From: Adiantum capillus-veneris
Lineage: Eukaryota; Streptophyta; Polypodiopsida; Polypodiales; Pteridaceae
DNA length: 64,000 nt
Direction of reading: 5' to 3'
Assembly: GCA_014529385.2 (NCBI GenBank)
Contig: CM043963.1
Location: forward strand, 76,388,412-76,452,411
This document shows, in pieces, positions 24,486 through 36,021 of the stretch (positions are counted from its first letter, which is position 1; every line of letters begins with the position of its first letter). Under the pieces are notes generated by a model, which was not told the DNA's origin, searched no databases, and saw nothing but the letters and a program-made list of their open reading frames with translations. Both the position numbers and the translations under genes were made by a program.

Positions 24486-25210
24486 CTAACCTATAATTTT
24501 TTCTCCAAATAAATCGAACAATCCACAATCAACAATGATCCGGTAGTGTAGATCCCCTCCAAAAAAGGAGGTGTCAAATAGAAATCCCTCCCCCCCCCCA
24601 ACCTCCTGCAAAAAACAAAACAAGGTGAAGACTTCACAATGGCCGCAAGAAGGCAATATTTTTTTTTGTAATAAAAGTGAATTTTTTTTCGACACACCGG
24701 AGGGCCCATGGGGGGAGGTGCTTATCCCTTTCAAGTATTAGCCAAGTTGCATGGTCACGCAAGGGCTGCTTGCCATCGGGCAAGAGCCATGCGTATGCAT
24801 CACCACGGTCACCTAATTGATGCACCACGTGCTGGGAACGACGGAGAGAACTCGTAGCAACCAACTAGGAACCTCCTCCTCGGGTGACCTACCCCAAGAA
24901 GAAGATGTACTCGAGTGGCCAAGGGCAAGAGCCCTAGCAATGTGAACACCAAGTGAGCACAAAGTGTCCCTCTAGAGTATGACCCAACAAGGGATTTGAA
25001 CCCACAACTTGTAGGTTGAGAGGCTAAAGCCGTTTTCACTTTCAAAAATACCGGTTGAGAGCAAGAGGAAAAGGAGAAATTTTATCCCAAAATAGAGAAA
25101 AATAGTAAAAAGACTGAAAAATATATATCTAATTTTCTAAAATTTCCTCTTGGAAAGTTCAAGAAAGGGAATTTTGTATGTATGGAAAAATGATTTTTCT
25201 GAAACACTTT

Positions 25211-25213
<3 letters not shown>

Positions 25214-25244
<31 letters not shown>

Positions 25245-25260
25245 GAGAGAGAGAGAGGAG
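25214..25260 (+). repeat. G30 homopolymer followed by (GA)n and (GGA)n
   Basis: Thirty consecutive G residues (25214-25243), then (GA)n and (GGA)n. A (CA)n tract follows at 25291-25309. Confidence 0.97.
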
Positions 25261-25791
25261 GAGGAGGAGAGACGTGCATCTGCAAGCTTGCACACACACA
25301 CACACACACTCACTTTCAAGTTATTTTAAGCTTTACTATATTCTTTTTTTTACCATCAGGGTGCGGGGAAGGAAGTAGGGAGAAACTATACACATATCAT
25401 GTATTCACAATTATACATTGTTGCACATTACACCATCGAGGGACAACCGTGGGAACCACCCCCCCAATAGAGGAGGAGAATACACGCAAGAGAACCCAAC
25501 TTGTGAGCCTCGAACCCTCTCAACCTTGGAATACATCCTTTACTATATTCATTGGATCATTTTGCTCATTCAAAGTGGTGAGAGGTACAAAAAAGAATTG
25601 CACTTTTTGTGTAGTAGTGATAGTAGTGAGATAGATGTGGCCTTCTTGGCCAAAAATCTGAGAGCTGTATCAAATCCCTTGGGGTTAATGGTGTGGCATA
25701 TAATGTTAAGTGGGCCCTAGGATCTTAGTAAATTTGTAGATGTAGATATCACTTAAATGACCTCAAAATAAGTAAGTTGTATACATACATG

Positions 25792-25886
25792 GTATGGATA
25801 ATGGTATAGATGGTGGGAAGTTCATCAATAAATAGATGGTGGGTATGGATAATGGTATAGATGGTGGGAAGTTCATCAATAGATAG
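25792..25886 (+). repeat. 51-bp tandem duplication
   Basis: Two near-identical copies starting at 25792 and 25843 (gtatggataatggtatagat...). Confidence 0.9.
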
Positions 25887-26090
25887 ATTCTTGCACATAC
25901 ACATACGGTGACAACTCTATATAGACTCTAGAGCGTAAATGCTAGGGGATAGCCACTCAACCCTGTGAAGACTTTGTCACTCTGTGGAAATTTTAACCGA
26001 TGGTTTGCCGCAACTAATATAAATATGTATTTAAATTTTTGTCCAGCCGCAAGAGTTTCTCTTGTATCACACTGTGCATAAGCAGCACAA

Positions 26091-26288
26091 TTGATGGCGC
26101 AGGCCATGGAAATATTGGTGGTGGTGATGTCGACGATACTCATAGCTGATCATGTAATTGTACACTGGCCGATCATGCAAGTACAAGCTGCTTGCAACGA
26201 CAACATCTCTAGCTCGGTGGAAGAATTAACAGAGTCAAATAGGTGCGCCAATCTGGGCAACATTAGCATCCCAGTCCCTTTGTTATAG
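26091..26288 (+). other. Small ORF with signal-peptide-like N-terminus, unknown
   Basis: 65 codons. A hydrophobic stretch follows MAQAME (ILVVVMSTILIADHV), then AACNDNISSS and a Cys near the end. It could be the first exon of a secreted protein or a captured fragment, and chance is also possible. It lies just left of the copy B border. Confidence 0.25.
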
Positions 26289-26579
26289 AGGAGCACAAAC
26301 ATTGTGTAGACTCTGCTGATTTTGTCCTGGCAAACTGCAGCCCCATCATTGGCCCGCAAGCCTTCTGGAAAACCTTCACCACTGCCCTACCTGCGCAGGA
26401 AATTGGCCCGCCTGCCATTGTCGCTTTCATGCTTTAAACTTTCAATGCTTTAAAAGAAATTATGGTTTGTGTTGTGAAATTTTGTTCTGAATGATGAAAA
26501 AAATTCGTTTTGGTTTATGAAAAAATCTTGTTTTCAAGAAATTTCATTTTGAATTATGTTGTTTTTGAAATTATGCGAT

Positions 26580-28345
26580 TGGTGAGGTTTAGGTTTTAGG
26601 TTTCGGTTAGGTTTAGTTTAGGTTATATGTTAGTTTAGGGTATATATAGGTTATATGTTAAGTTATAAGTTAGGTTATACGTTAAGTTACGTTAGGTTAG
26701 GTTAGCTTATAGGTTAGGTTTAAATTAAAGGTTAAATTAAGTTATAAGTTAGGTTATAGGTTGTAGGATAGGTTAGCTACATTATAGGTCAAGTTTAGGC
26801 AACAAGTTATGTTATAGGTTAGGTTATCTTAGGTTATAGGTTGTACGTAAAAAGTTAGGTTAGGTTATATGTTAAGTTAGCTCATGTTTAGGTTATAGAT
26901 GGACGTTGTGTTCAAACAGTTAGAACTTATGTACTTTTATGTTAATCTAGACACTTAGCGGTGAAACGTCCAGACACGACCATTTACCAGCATCTAAACC
27001 ATAACCCTCTAACCCTATTAGTAGACTGAAATGTTCAAGCGCTACACAAATTGGATTTGGAGCGACCAAATCAAAAGTTTCTAAACCTAAGCGGATTTAC
27101 ATAGCCTACCCTAAGGCTCCAAATATAGTAATGTATTAGCGGCCAAAACAATAGTCGCTAATCTAAAGCCGATAACCCTTAGTAGCTCTCCCTAAGCAGA
27201 ATAAATGGCGTAACGATACCCTAATATATTTTAGAGCGCTTTACCTTAGCGGCTTTACATAATGTGCCCTAACCGTCCGAATACGGTGCGCCATCTATTA
27301 GCGGCCAAACCAAAATCCATAGAACCCTAAGTGGCTAGCCCTAAGAATATTGAAATGGAAAAATGCTATACTTATCCAATTTGGAGTAGCCACACCTAGG
27401 CAACTTTACATAGCGTACCCTAACACTCCAAACTACGGCTATCTATTAGCAGCTAAACCCACACTAGTCCTAAGATGCTAACCCTAGGTGGCTAGCCCTA
27501 AGTGGATTAAAATGGCTAATTGCTATCCTAATCAAATTTGGAATAGCCTAACCTAAGCGTCTTTACACACCATACCATAAGTTCTAACTTTCCGAACACA
27601 ACGTCCATCTATTAGCGACCAAACAAAGATGACTTGTGTACTTCTCAAAACGCAAACAGACTTTCGTTAGGTTAGGTTATAGGTTAGGTTTAGGTTATAG
27701 GTTAGGTTATGTTAGGTTAGGTTAGGTTTAGGTTATAGGTTAGGTGAGATTATAGGTTAGGTTAGAGCTCGGAGCAAATGAATAGTAGAAAAAAATGCAA
27801 ACGGACTTCGAAGATGACGCGTTCACTTCTTAAAATGCAAACAGACTTGGGTTAGGTTAGGTTACGTTAGGCTAGGTTAGGTTTAGGTTATAGGTTATGC
27901 TAGATTATAAGTTAGAGCTAGCGGCAAATAGTAGAAACAATGCAAATGGACTTCAAGAATGACTAGTGTACTTCAAAAAACGCAAACAGACTTCAGTTAG
28001 GTTTTGTTATAGGTGAATTTATAGGTTAGGTTAGGCACACACAAACTTCAAAAACACTAATATATAGTCATTGATCCTGTGGTCCTAATCTTCGTATAAC
28101 TCTAGACCGAGGTGTGAGGGGATCGGACATGGCTACAGAATGTGAGATTCTTAAAGCTCGAGCTAGCAACAAATAGTTGAAAAACCGCAATCGGATTTCC
28201 AAAGTACACACAGACTTCAAGAATCTCAATATATAGTCATTGACGATTAAAGACGAGATTACTACCCTCTGGTCCTAATCTCCGTGCACCTCTAGACCGA
28301 GGTGTGCGAGGATCGGGCCTGGCTAGAGAATGTGAGGTTGTCATG
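26580..28345 (+). repeat. 5' repeat blocks of copy B
   Basis: Same succession as in copy A: TTAGGTT block (26580-26930), CTAAGCGG array (26940-27650, units at about 155 bp), TTAGGT units (27655-28040) and 'tatatagtcattgac' units (28040-28345). One or more units shorter than copy A in the last two blocks. Confidence 0.85.
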
Positions 28346-28437
28346 TATTGTTGTGTACTTACTAGTGTGTAGCTATTATAACAACTAGAGTGTTTTAATT
28401 ATTTGTTGCGTCATTGGTAGATAAAGTATGGACGATA

Positions 28438-31178
28438 GGATGGTGTGTCCTTGTGCGCATTGCAAGCATCAGGTCTTTCAAAAATGAAAAATCTGCGACC
28501 AACACATACGAAATCAGGATCTCTTTCTAATTCAGCAACTACAAGACCTGCGTTGTCGATATCATGGTCTAGAGACTGAAGATCAAACTTCGCAAGTAAA
28601 TATTGCTCCAAATTCATCCCAGAGAAGATGATTTTGAAACGAGCAGCCATGACCGTGTCCTCCCAACCAATACCTGATGTGGCATTTCAAGAAGTAGAGA
28701 TGGAGCAGATGTTGGACGCGTTCTTTGACATGGATCCCATCGTTGAAAACATAGAAGACAACAACATCGAACGCAATACTGTGGACCCCAACCTCACTCA
28801 TCCCATTCATATCGACGTCATGATAGCAATGATAAAGAGGGCAAGATGATGCAAAGTCTTGCATGCATGCCGCTTTACAGTGGTGCAAAAATCTTAGTTC
28901 TCCGTACCGCGTTGGCAATGCTTAATTTGCAGTCTGTCCACGGCTGGTCTGACGCCTCAGTCACAGAGATTTTCAGGTAAATACATTGTATCCTAAGCAT
29001 GATAAAGTGCAAATTATAGTTCAATAATGTGATCAAGGGACTGACTTATTCATGTAACAACAGGTTGCTCAATGAGAATATCTTGCCATAAGGAAATCAC
29101 AAGCCCGCTACCCGTCCAACCGCTAAAAATCTTCTTACTAATTTCGGCTTGGATTATCACAAAATACATGCATGTCCTAATGATTGTATACTTTTTCCCA
29201 ATGAGTATGCAAATTTGGAACAGTGTCCCAATTGTGGATCAAATAGGTACAGGGAGGACACAGAAGGAAAATTTATCCCTGCAAAGGTCCTTCAACACTT
29301 TCCTATCATTCCAAGAATAAAGAGCATGTTCAGGTGCAAGTCCATAGCCACTTTGATGACATGGCACTCAAATACTAGATCGACATATGATGTGATGCGG
29401 GTACCTGGTGACTCTCGTGCATGGAAGCACATAGAGAAAAGTTGGTATACATTTAAGAACGAGCTTTGATGTATCTGCTTTGGTATGGCAATGGACTGAG
29501 TAAACCCATTCGGATTACAGAGTTTTTCATGGAGCACGTGACCTATTTTTCTGGTTAATTATAATCTTCCACCATGGATAACTATCAAGAAGGGCCATTT
29601 GTTGTTGTCACTGATCATCCCAGGAAAGTACAAAGCAAAGAACATGGACGTCTATCTGGGACCACTTATAGAAGAGTTCCAAATCTTGTGGATAGGAATC
29701 GATGTGGTTGATATGTCTAAACCAATCGGACGACGAAATGTACATGTGCAAGGTATTCTCACGTAGACCATGTAGGACTGGCCAGCAGGCCGCGGTGAGT
29801 GCTCAGGTAAGTGCCTTTGAAACCCTCATACCAACACTTTTATATTTTGATTTTGTGATGTTTTAGGCTTGAGTTACTCGGGAAATCATGCATGTCCGAA
29901 ATATGGTCCTCCACTTGGCTTTCGCTGCTCTGAGAATTTGAGCAAGATAGCTTACGAGGAGCATGGTAGATTTTTGCCTGAAGGACATGAGCTATGTGGA
30001 CCAAACATATACAAACATGACATTCATCCACTGAAAGCAAGCGATTGGAAAAATATGTGGCTGGAGAGGGGAGATTGGATTCCACCTAGATTGAAAAGAC
30101 TTTATATTTTCTATGAGCTCTCGTACTGGAGTGACATGCTAATTAATCATTTTCTCAACCCAATGCACATCTTCAAGAATGTGGAGGAGATCAAATGGAA
30201 AACCATCACTGGAAAAAGGGAGAGAAAGGCCCAAAGAGATGACCTGTAGGCTGTGGGTCGAATGCCATAGATGTGGCCTGGACTTAAACACAATGGAAAG
30301 TTTGCTATACCAAAAGGTCCATGGGTTTTGAGTCGTGCAGAAGAGCAACAAGTGAAGAAGACTATATCTTCATTCAAGACTCCCACAAGGTGCATGCGAT
30401 GTTTGAAAATGGCTTTTACGAGAGATGACAATCTCCGTGGTCTTAAGTCCCATGATTGGCACAAATTTTTACAGTTCATCTTACCCATTTCCATAAAGGG
30501 GGTTGTTTGATAGATGACATTAGAAGAACAATCTACAAAATCACTGAGTTGGTACGCTACATCAGTTCAAAAGAGATAAGAGAAGATAGCATCGATACAG
30601 CACTCTTAAATTCTATTGAAGCACTGTGCATGGTGGAGAAGTACTTTCCAACAAACATTCTTACCATCCAAATGCATGTACTTGTGCATGTGGTTGATGA
30701 AGTTGCAGTTGCTGGGGTGGTCCATAGCATGTGGATGTTCTTCTTGGAGAGATTTATGAAGACTTTAAACGGGGTTTTTTGTCAAAGGGCTCGCCCCGAG
30801 GGTAGCATGGCCGAAGGATGGATTGTATAAGAGTCTCTTGTCCTCATCAGTGAATTTTTGGTCTCAATTGATCCAGAGATGCCCCGAATGTGGACTACTG
30901 AGGTCAACATCAAGGTGATAGAGGATGAGCCACAGGGACAAGGCCTCGTTAGGAAGATGGACATCACAATGCAAGAAAAGGTTATGAGATTTTGCCTTCT
31001 CAACTCAGACATCATGCAAAAGTGTCTAGAGAGGTACAAAGGGAAAAAGCAACTATGCTTAGAGATTGCAAGCAATTCAAGTGCAACCATGCCACTGGAA
31101 ACCTTCCTTTTCCAAATCATCTTCAAAAATTGCGTGACTTTCCAACTGGGTGGTTTAGATGTGACAATATCATAGGCG
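28438..31178 (+). pseudogene. TNP2-like CACTA transposase with DUF4218 region, copy B
   Basis: The ATG at 28438 opens MDDRMVCPCAHCKHQVF, with the shared TGA. GT-AG introns lie at 28977-29063 (87 bp) and 29807-29866 (60 bp, GTAAGT...TTTTAG). Domain text in order: HACPNDCILF and CPNCGSNRYRED (Transposase_21), LPPWITIKKGHLLLSLIIPG, MDVYLGPLIEEFQILW, the GNHACPKYGPP Cys motif, FYELSYWSDMLINHFLNPMH, then the DUF4218-like MHVLVHVVDEVAVAG and ERFMKTLNGVFCQRARPEGS. Several frameshifts and stops. The product would be the DNA-binding and cleaving transposase of CACTA elements. Confidence 0.88.
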
Positions 31179-31317
31179 AAGAGTAATGGAGTGTTGATTA
31201 CTGAAGAGGAAGAGGAGATGTCAAGGGGTTGCGATTGGCATGTATATTTTCACAACTTTCTTTTTGAGCTCCACAATATGATCACATTGCTTTAAAAAAT
31301 TTTAGTTTGTTTCAATT

Positions 31318-32031
31318 TTGTGGCTACAGTATCACAAATATGGAGCTTTGTGGTCGCATGGGAAACACTTTAGAGTGCAACAGGTCGACGAACAAAGGGT
31401 CACTTTCGACAGTGGTGTCAGGGAAAGCTTTGTTCAAGAAAGTATGAGTAGTGCCACGAATGAGAACATAGAGACTAGACAGCTTGAATACTTTGGCTAC
31501 ATCCAAGACATCTTGAAGATTAGCTTTAAAAAGTCTGATATGTTTATCTTTGATGTCAAGTGGTTCAAAGTTATAACCAGCGGCCCTAATGCAACTGTGC
31601 GTAAAGACAAGAGTGGATTGATTCAAGTGAACTCTAGGGGAGTGTGGACAAATGCGTGGGATACATTTGTACTTTCGCAGCATTGTGAACAAGCTGTGTC
31701 CACACACGATCCACTATGGATAGAAAATGATGAGAATGATCGGTCTAAACCCTGCTGGCTCTATGTAGTTCAAGTTGCTCCACGGAGCAAGCAAGTGTGT
31801 GAAGGATTGGATGTTGAGGTTGAAGAGGTGATTCATGAACAAAGCACAGGACCAACGAAAACTTTAAGTTTAGATTTTGAGTTGGATGTCAGCAGTGAGC
31901 AATTGTCTGAACCTAGAGATGAGGTGTCAAATATTGAAGCTAATGTGGAGAGCGACAAAGAAGTAGAGCTCGATGACGAAGATGCAAAAGTACATATTGA
32001 GATAGACATCTTTGGTGCATCGATCTTATAG
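31318..32031 (+). pseudogene. DUF4216-like C-terminal region of the CACTA transposase
   Basis: Open frame of 237 codons. Key text is YFGYIQDILKISF, MFIFDVKWFKV, a Leu/Val-rich WTNAWDTFVLSQHCEQ and the conserved WLYVVQVAPRSKQ, the pattern found C-terminal to TNP2 domains in plant CACTA proteins. An acidic tail follows (about residues 160-237). It is probably joined to the upstream transposase through an intron ending near 31317 ('tttgtggctacag'). The start ATG is internal to the domain, so the frame extends leftward. Confidence 0.75.
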
Positions 32032-32194
32032 AAGATGAGAGATTAACTAATGATTTTTGCTAGAAACTCTTTTGTAACACTCTTTTTATTCGTCTACAAT
32101 ACACTTTAGATTCATTCATTTGTTATTTGTATTGATTAAGCGTTTCTTCTGTAAACTATTGTATTTTATGGGTGTTATTTGTGTATGATTAGCC

Positions 32195-33385
32195 ATGGCC
32201 GATGACGATGAGCCATACTCTCCTAGTTTTAGTTTTCTTGTCACTTTGGTCGGCATGTCACCCGAGCAGATGGGCTCGTTTTTGTCTCAAATCACATCAG
32301 AGCAGATCGCGATGATACAACACCTTTGGACAGCAGGTCCCTCTAAACCTACTATGGCCAACCCTACGCCCGGGACTAGTGTGGTCCCTACACCGAGGGG
32401 CCTCACATCTCAGTCTAGTGTGTCCCCTATGCCTAGGACTCGTGTGCCCCCTACACCGATGGGTGGTTCATCTTGGAGACAAGGTAGCATCGTTCTGGAG
32501 GTGGTGGTTGTTGTGGTAGCGGTTCTACCGATGCATCCACACCACCGAGAGAGCGTCCACCACTCTCTTCAGTAGATAGTTCACCAATTGGCACACCGCA
32601 TACACCTTGGGGATCACACAAGCATGATCCTAGCAAGGTGTATAAGAGCAGGGATGGGACTGTTGTGGCGGATACCGTGTGGATACGGTCGGAAAGGCCA
32701 TGTGACAGATGATTCGAAAGCTTTGTACCATTCAGTTTGGTCACTCTGTGGTGATGGAGGTTTGGGATAATCTCGATCTTGAAATAATAATTACATCAAC
32801 GAGGCCATTCACAGAGAGGACAGGTCGATAGAGGGGTACAATCCAGTCTCGAATCCCTGAATTTTGAGCGTGGCGAAGGCCACAATGTTACACCGTTGGT
32901 CCAAGACGAGAGACGGGTACAATGCCAGCAGTCCAAAGCCAGCATATGGTTGGACGCAGAGGAATGGGCGAAGATTGCACGCGAGACACAAGACAATCCT
33001 GAGAGATTTCAGCAACAGAGAGATGCAGCCAAAGCACGTTTGGAGTCTGTTGGAGCGTCACATCTTGGGAGTGGAGGCTATGACACGTTTCGACATGAGT
33101 TTGTAACTATTATATGTATTCTTTAAATTATTGAAAATATATATGTTATTTGAAGATTCATCTACTAATGATTAAATCATAATTTTGCAGAAAGTTGTCG
33201 TGAAGCGTCCTCCGACATGTCCAGAGGAGATGTATGGGTACAAAGCATGGACTTGTGGCCCTTTTGACCTAGTTTGTAGGAGGAGGGAGAGGACGTCGAC
33301 TGGGAGGCATTACCATGAGGGTCTTCTTGATACAGTTTTACTCAGTCATCTTAATATAGTCTTCTTGGTACACTCTTTTTTGTAA
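32195..33385 (+). pseudogene. Second CACTA ORF (plant transposase Ptta/TNPA-like)
   Basis: Starts MADDDEPYSPSF, continues into a Pro/Thr-rich segment (TPGTSVVPTPRG) and, after frameshifts near 32500, VYKSRDGTVVADTVWIRS. It then reads WLDAEEWAKIARETQDNPERF and GASHLGSGGYDTFRHEF, a layout like the Transposase_24/Ptta family encoded beside TNP2. A GT-AG intron at 33103-33190 (88 bp) joins in phase 0 to KVVVKRPPTCPEEMYGYKAW. TNPA-type proteins bind subterminal repeats, which would fit the flanking arrays. Family assignment is by pattern only. Confidence 0.62.
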
Positions 33386-33571
33386 TTGTGGTCTTTTTGA
33401 TACAGTCTCACTCAGTGATTGTTACGCGTGCCGACCTTTTTTTAGAGCTTCGGTTCTTCCGCCTGAGCATCAATGGAATAAGGACTACATGGTGCTAGCC
33501 ACACAAATTCTTTGCTTTAAAAGAAAAGTTTAGTTTGCCTATATGATACGTGTTGCACATGAAACGAGGGC

Positions 33572-33644
33572 GGGGGCATAGTTTAATCGGTAGAACGCAT
33601 GTTTTGCAAGCATGAAGTTATTGGTTCAAGTCCAATCGTCTCCA
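33572..33644 (+). tRNA. trnA-UGC: tRNA-Ala (anticodon UGC)
   Basis: A 73-nt cloverleaf. D stem GTTT/GAAC, anticodon stem CATGT/GCATG with 7-nt loop TTTGCAA (anticodon TGC), 5-nt variable region, perfect T stem ATTGG/CCAAT with loop TTCAAGT, discriminator A. The acceptor stem has six of seven pairs including G3:U70, the alanine identity element, plus one A:C mismatch at 7-66. The A box (TAGTTTAATCGG) and B box (GGTTCAAGTCC) fit the Pol III consensus. No CCA is encoded and no T4 terminator follows directly. The D-arm is unlike cytosolic plant tRNA-Ala (T-rich), so an organellar or bacterial-like origin, or heavy C-to-T change, is possible. It lies inside CACTA copy B. Confidence 0.75.
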
Positions 33645-33856
33645 TTTGTATACAGATTAGCACATTAAATTTATAACTAGGCTAGGAAATTCAAATTGTA
33701 ATGAAAACTTCCCTGTTGCCTGGCATATGTATAGTTTTGTAGTGCTTGTGTTTATGGTTTATGGTTATATTTATGGTATGGCAGAAATGTTATGGTTAAG
33801 GTTTGGCAGTCAAGTTAAGGTTATGGTTTTGTTATGATGGTATGACAATCATGTGA

Positions 33857-33947
33857 TGGTTACGGTTACGGTTATGGTTATGGTTATGGTTATAATTATG
33901 ATTATGATTATGCTTATGGTTATGGTTATGGTTATGGTTATGGTTGT
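33857..33947 (+). repeat. (GGTTAT)n minisatellite
   Basis: About 15 degenerate hexamers (ggttac, ggttat, gattat). Related short runs extend from 33750 to 34030. Confidence 0.9.
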
Positions 33948-34264
33948 GCAATGATGGTATGGCAAACGGGTTATGTTTATGGTTTTGCAGTTTTCGACTC
34001 ATGTTTTAATTATGGTTATAAAATGTTTATGTCGTTATGCCATGATCAAGCTTTTGAATTTGTGGTTATGTTATTCTTACAATTTTGCTAATTGCCATAC
34101 ACTCTCTCTTTCGTGTCAGCTTGTAGGTGGAGTGCAGTTGCTTGTGCACTCTTCCTTTGGACAGAGAGAGCTGTTTTCTTTTGTTGCAGTATATGCAGCA
34201 TCGGTTCCCAACCTCTCTGCCCAAAAAAAATTTGTAGGTTTGGTCCTCGGTACAGAGTACAATG

Positions 34265-34364
34265 CAAGCGTCGGTATAAACTTCGGAGGATGCGTCAAAA
34301 TATCCTTTACAATTACTGACGCTCATTTCTAAGCTGATTCCGATGCAAAGTATACCGATGCTTA
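34265..34364. repeat. Inverted repeat, 14-bp arms
   Basis: Left arm caagcgtcggtata (34265-34278) pairs with tataccgatgctta (34351-34364), 12 of 14 positions. CGTCGG-type arms resemble subterminal motifs of CACTA elements. Confidence 0.6.
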
Positions 34365-34469
34365 TATCGACGATACGAAACCAGCGTCTTTTTGAGGCCT
34401 ATTTCAACACTTTTTAGTTTTAAAACTAACTTTGTCTCCCTGGTATTTGCGTCGATTTTTGCATGACGT

Positions 34470-35560
34470 GTTGTAGCACGCTAACCCTAAGCGGTTAGTC
34501 CTAAGCCCGGGGAATCCACTTGGAAATATGCAAAATAGAACGTGCGAACAATATAAGGGATTTATAATTAAGGTAAATTTATAGAAAAATGTCCTTACAT
34601 AAAGGATTTTTTAATTGTGATAGTGAAATTTTCCATACAGAAGGGCTAGGTTTTTTACAAAAATGCATACATAATGGGTACATATAATACTTGAAAATAT
34701 ACATGTAAGGGATTATTTAAATACCTCTTGTTCGCACGTGCTATATGCAATTTCTAAAGAGTGTACTCCTCAGGGTCCTAAGCAGACAAAAATGGCCAAA
34801 TGCTACACTAATCTAATTTAGAGCGGCCAAACCTAAGCGGATTTACACAGCCTACCCTGGTCCCTACTGCTCCAAACACGGCCATCTACTAGCGACCAAA
34901 CCTAAAGTTGCTAACTCTAAGCTTCTATCCCTAAGCGGTTAGCCCTGAGCGCATTGAATGGACTAAACGTTGTCCTAATCTGATGTAGAGCAGCCAAATG
35001 TTTCCATCTATCAATCGCTAAACACTAAGTTGCTAACCGTAAGCGGCTATCTCGACCCTAAGCAGACTGAAATAGCCAAATTCTAACTTAACCCAATTTG
35101 AAGCAGCCACACCTACGCGGATTTGCACAACCTACCCAACCATCTAAATGCTGCCATCTATCAATGGCCAAACCAGAAGCCGCTAGCCCTGAGCGGATTG
35201 AAGTGGCCAAATATTGTCCTAATCCTAACCTAAGCGGCTTTATGTAGCCTACACTAACCATCCAAACACAACAATCTTTTAGCGGTCAAACTCTAAGCTG
35301 CTAACCTTAGGAGGCTTTATGTAACCTACCCTAATCGTCCAAACATCGCCATATAACCAAAAGATGATAACCCTAAGCGCCTACCTCTAGGAGAAGTAAA
35401 ACAACTCTAAACAAATTGAAACGGTCAAACGTTAAGTTTAAGCCGATTGAAACATGCAACTAGTCAATTTCTTAAGTGATAAGTTCTAAACTAATTAAAA
35501 TGGCCAAACCCTAACACTATAACCTAAGCGTTTAGGTCTAAACATATTAACATGGTCAAA
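34470..35560 (+). repeat. CTAAGCGG-type tandem array, 3' side of copy B
   Basis: Partner of 21190-22370. Same unit landmarks and same orientation as the 5' array. Confidence 0.83.
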
Positions 35561-35985
35561 CGTAATAAACAACTAAGTTTTAATTTAAACATGAACAAAG
35601 TTGCAAATTTTTTATTTAAGTATAAACTGATTTAAACCAAATCGTCGAAATAACTCATGAGTGATTAGTTTTTCAATCTTATTCTTATTATTAAAGGTTC
35701 TTATTTTTCATTTTAAATGACAATTATCAAAATTTAAAAATATTAAATTGAATATGTGTTTTGAACTTGTTTATTCTTTTTTATTTAACTTTGTTTTTGT
35801 GTGTGTGCATGCACATACTGTGCTAAATGTGTGTAAATTGATGTGCATATTTATTTATTTACGTGTTTATGTGTATGTGTGTGTGTGTGTGTGTGAAAAA
35901 AAAGAAATGGATAGCGTACTCACAAGCGGCTTAAGTGAGCACGAAACGCTAGAGAAGATGCCAAGCGCATCGAATCTGCAAACAT

Positions 35986-36021
<36 letters not shown>

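Larger units (their letters stand above)
23716..26425. other. Spacer between CACTA copies A and B
   Basis: No supported gene. Contains short ORFs without domains (for example 23897-24151 plus), an (AAT)n-like run near 24165-24185, poly-C at 24590, the G30 tract and a 51-bp tandem duplication. Possibly several decayed insertions. Confidence 0.5.

Noticed and set aside
24960-25040. Perfect B-box-like GGTTCAAATCC on the minus strand (24992-25002)
   Set aside because: No convincing A box or cloverleaf upstream, so not called a tRNA or SINE.
33973-34332. 119-codon plus-strand ORF as a protein gene
   Set aside because: Begins within the GGTTAT-rich region, has no recognisable domain and overlaps open frames on both strands.
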